Positions 20,532-20,771 of a stretch of 20,771 bases of DNA are shown here, piece after piece (the stretch's first letter is position 1; every line of letters starts with the position of its first letter). The position numbers were made by a program, and so were the translations under genes. Origin of the DNA: Collinsella sp. GTDB lineage: Bacteria; Actinomycetota; Coriobacteriia; Coriobacteriales; Coriobacteriaceae. The stretch lies in assembly GCA_018382125.1 (NCBI GenBank), contig JAGZQO010000033.1, positions 1 to 20,771 of the forward strand. The letters run 5' to 3'. A model generated the notes under the pieces. The model was given only the letters and a program-made list of their open reading frames with translations, had not been told where the DNA came from and did no database searches.

Positions 20532-20572
20532 AAACGCCGTTTGTGAGTACTGTCACAAACGGCGTTTCATTT
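20532..20572. terminator. Bidirectional intrinsic terminator after nhaA
   Basis: A perfect 15-bp stem, AAACGCCGTTTGTGA at 20532-20546 with TCACAAACGGCGTTT at 20553-20567, has a 6-nt loop. On the plus strand the tail is TTTCATTTTA. On the minus strand the stem ends in six T residues, so it can stop transcripts from both sides. This fits a convergent gene to the right. Confidence 0.9.
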
Positions 20573-20733
20573 TATGCACGAAAAATAATGGACATAATCA
20601 TGCAATCTGTACGTTAACGAGTAATCGCTTGACTCCAATTTGGCGACAGCTACCGCTCGGAAAGAAAATTCAGGGTCGCGCGCGCAGACGTGGTGTAAGA
20701 GTGTCCTGAGGTCCGTCGCTGCAAGTCCCGATG

Positions 20734-20771
20734 TTACTCCTTCTTGAGACCGCGCTTCTCGACTATCTCGT
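20734..20771 (-). CDS. Probable 3' end of a minus-strand gene cut by the window edge
   Basis: On the minus strand the last bases read EIVEKRGLKKE followed by TAA (stop at 20736-20734). Codon use (GAG, AAG, CTC, GGT, GTC) fits the coding style of the other genes. The charged, lysine-rich ending is a plausible protein C-terminus, and the terminator at 20532-20567 has a good T-run for this direction. Too little is visible to name a product. Bases 20573-20733 hold nothing else I recognise. Confidence 0.45.
   Translation of the reverse strand, partial: EIVEKRGLKKE

Noticed and set aside
1..20771. CRISPR arrays, tRNA or rRNA genes, insertion sequences, phage genes
   Set aside because: I looked for regular direct repeats with spacers, tRNA-like cloverleafs, and transposase or integrase motifs on both strands and saw none. 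The inverted repeats are irregularly spaced and not arrays.

Overview
The window looks like a chromosomal segment of a high-GC, gut-type actinobacterium of the Coriobacteriia, most likely Collinsella or a close relative. This is inferred from the protein style, strong GC bias at third codon positions, Shine-Dalgarno-led genes, and the mix of sugar PTS genes with an actinobacterial-style long PcrA helicase. I could not run a search to confirm it. I see no rRNA, tRNA, CRISPR array, transposase or phage gene.

Layout. A GNAT acetyltransferase (minus) is divergent from purH (plus). A 235-residue protein of unknown function follows, then a two-component pair: an OmpR-type regulator and a BceS-like kinase with two membrane helices and no external sensor. 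After a convergent universal stress protein come uppP (undecaprenyl-diphosphate phosphatase) and a 967-residue PcrA/UvrD helicase. The centre is a divergent sugar locus. A GntR/UTRA regulator and manA (mannose-6-phosphate isomerase) run leftward. A GH1 phospho-glycosidase and PTS EIIC, EIIB and EIIA of the lactose/cellobiose family run rightward, ending at a strong terminator. Then come a ROK-family sugar kinase, a manganese-dependent pyrophosphatase (ppaC) and a Na+/H+ antiporter (nhaA) with a terminator-like hairpin in its leader. The last 38 bases carry the probable 3' end of a minus-strand gene.

How the genes work together. The PTS would import and phosphorylate a beta-linked disaccharide, the GH1 enzyme would split it, the ROK kinase would phosphorylate the free hexose, and ManA would send any mannose 6-phosphate to fructose 6-phosphate. 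The regulator would sense a phosphorylated sugar through its UTRA domain. The kinase/regulator pair close to uppP suggests a cell-envelope stress or lipid-carrier theme.

The most unusual non-coding signal is a set of long nested inverted repeats, about 85 to 115 nt each, near 2658-2750, 5616-5706, 7409-7492, 10596-10710 and 12772-12869. Four lie just 3' of genes, three of them next to a separate intrinsic terminator. The fifth lies in the leader of the GH1-PTS operon and resembles a sequence at 16719-16742.
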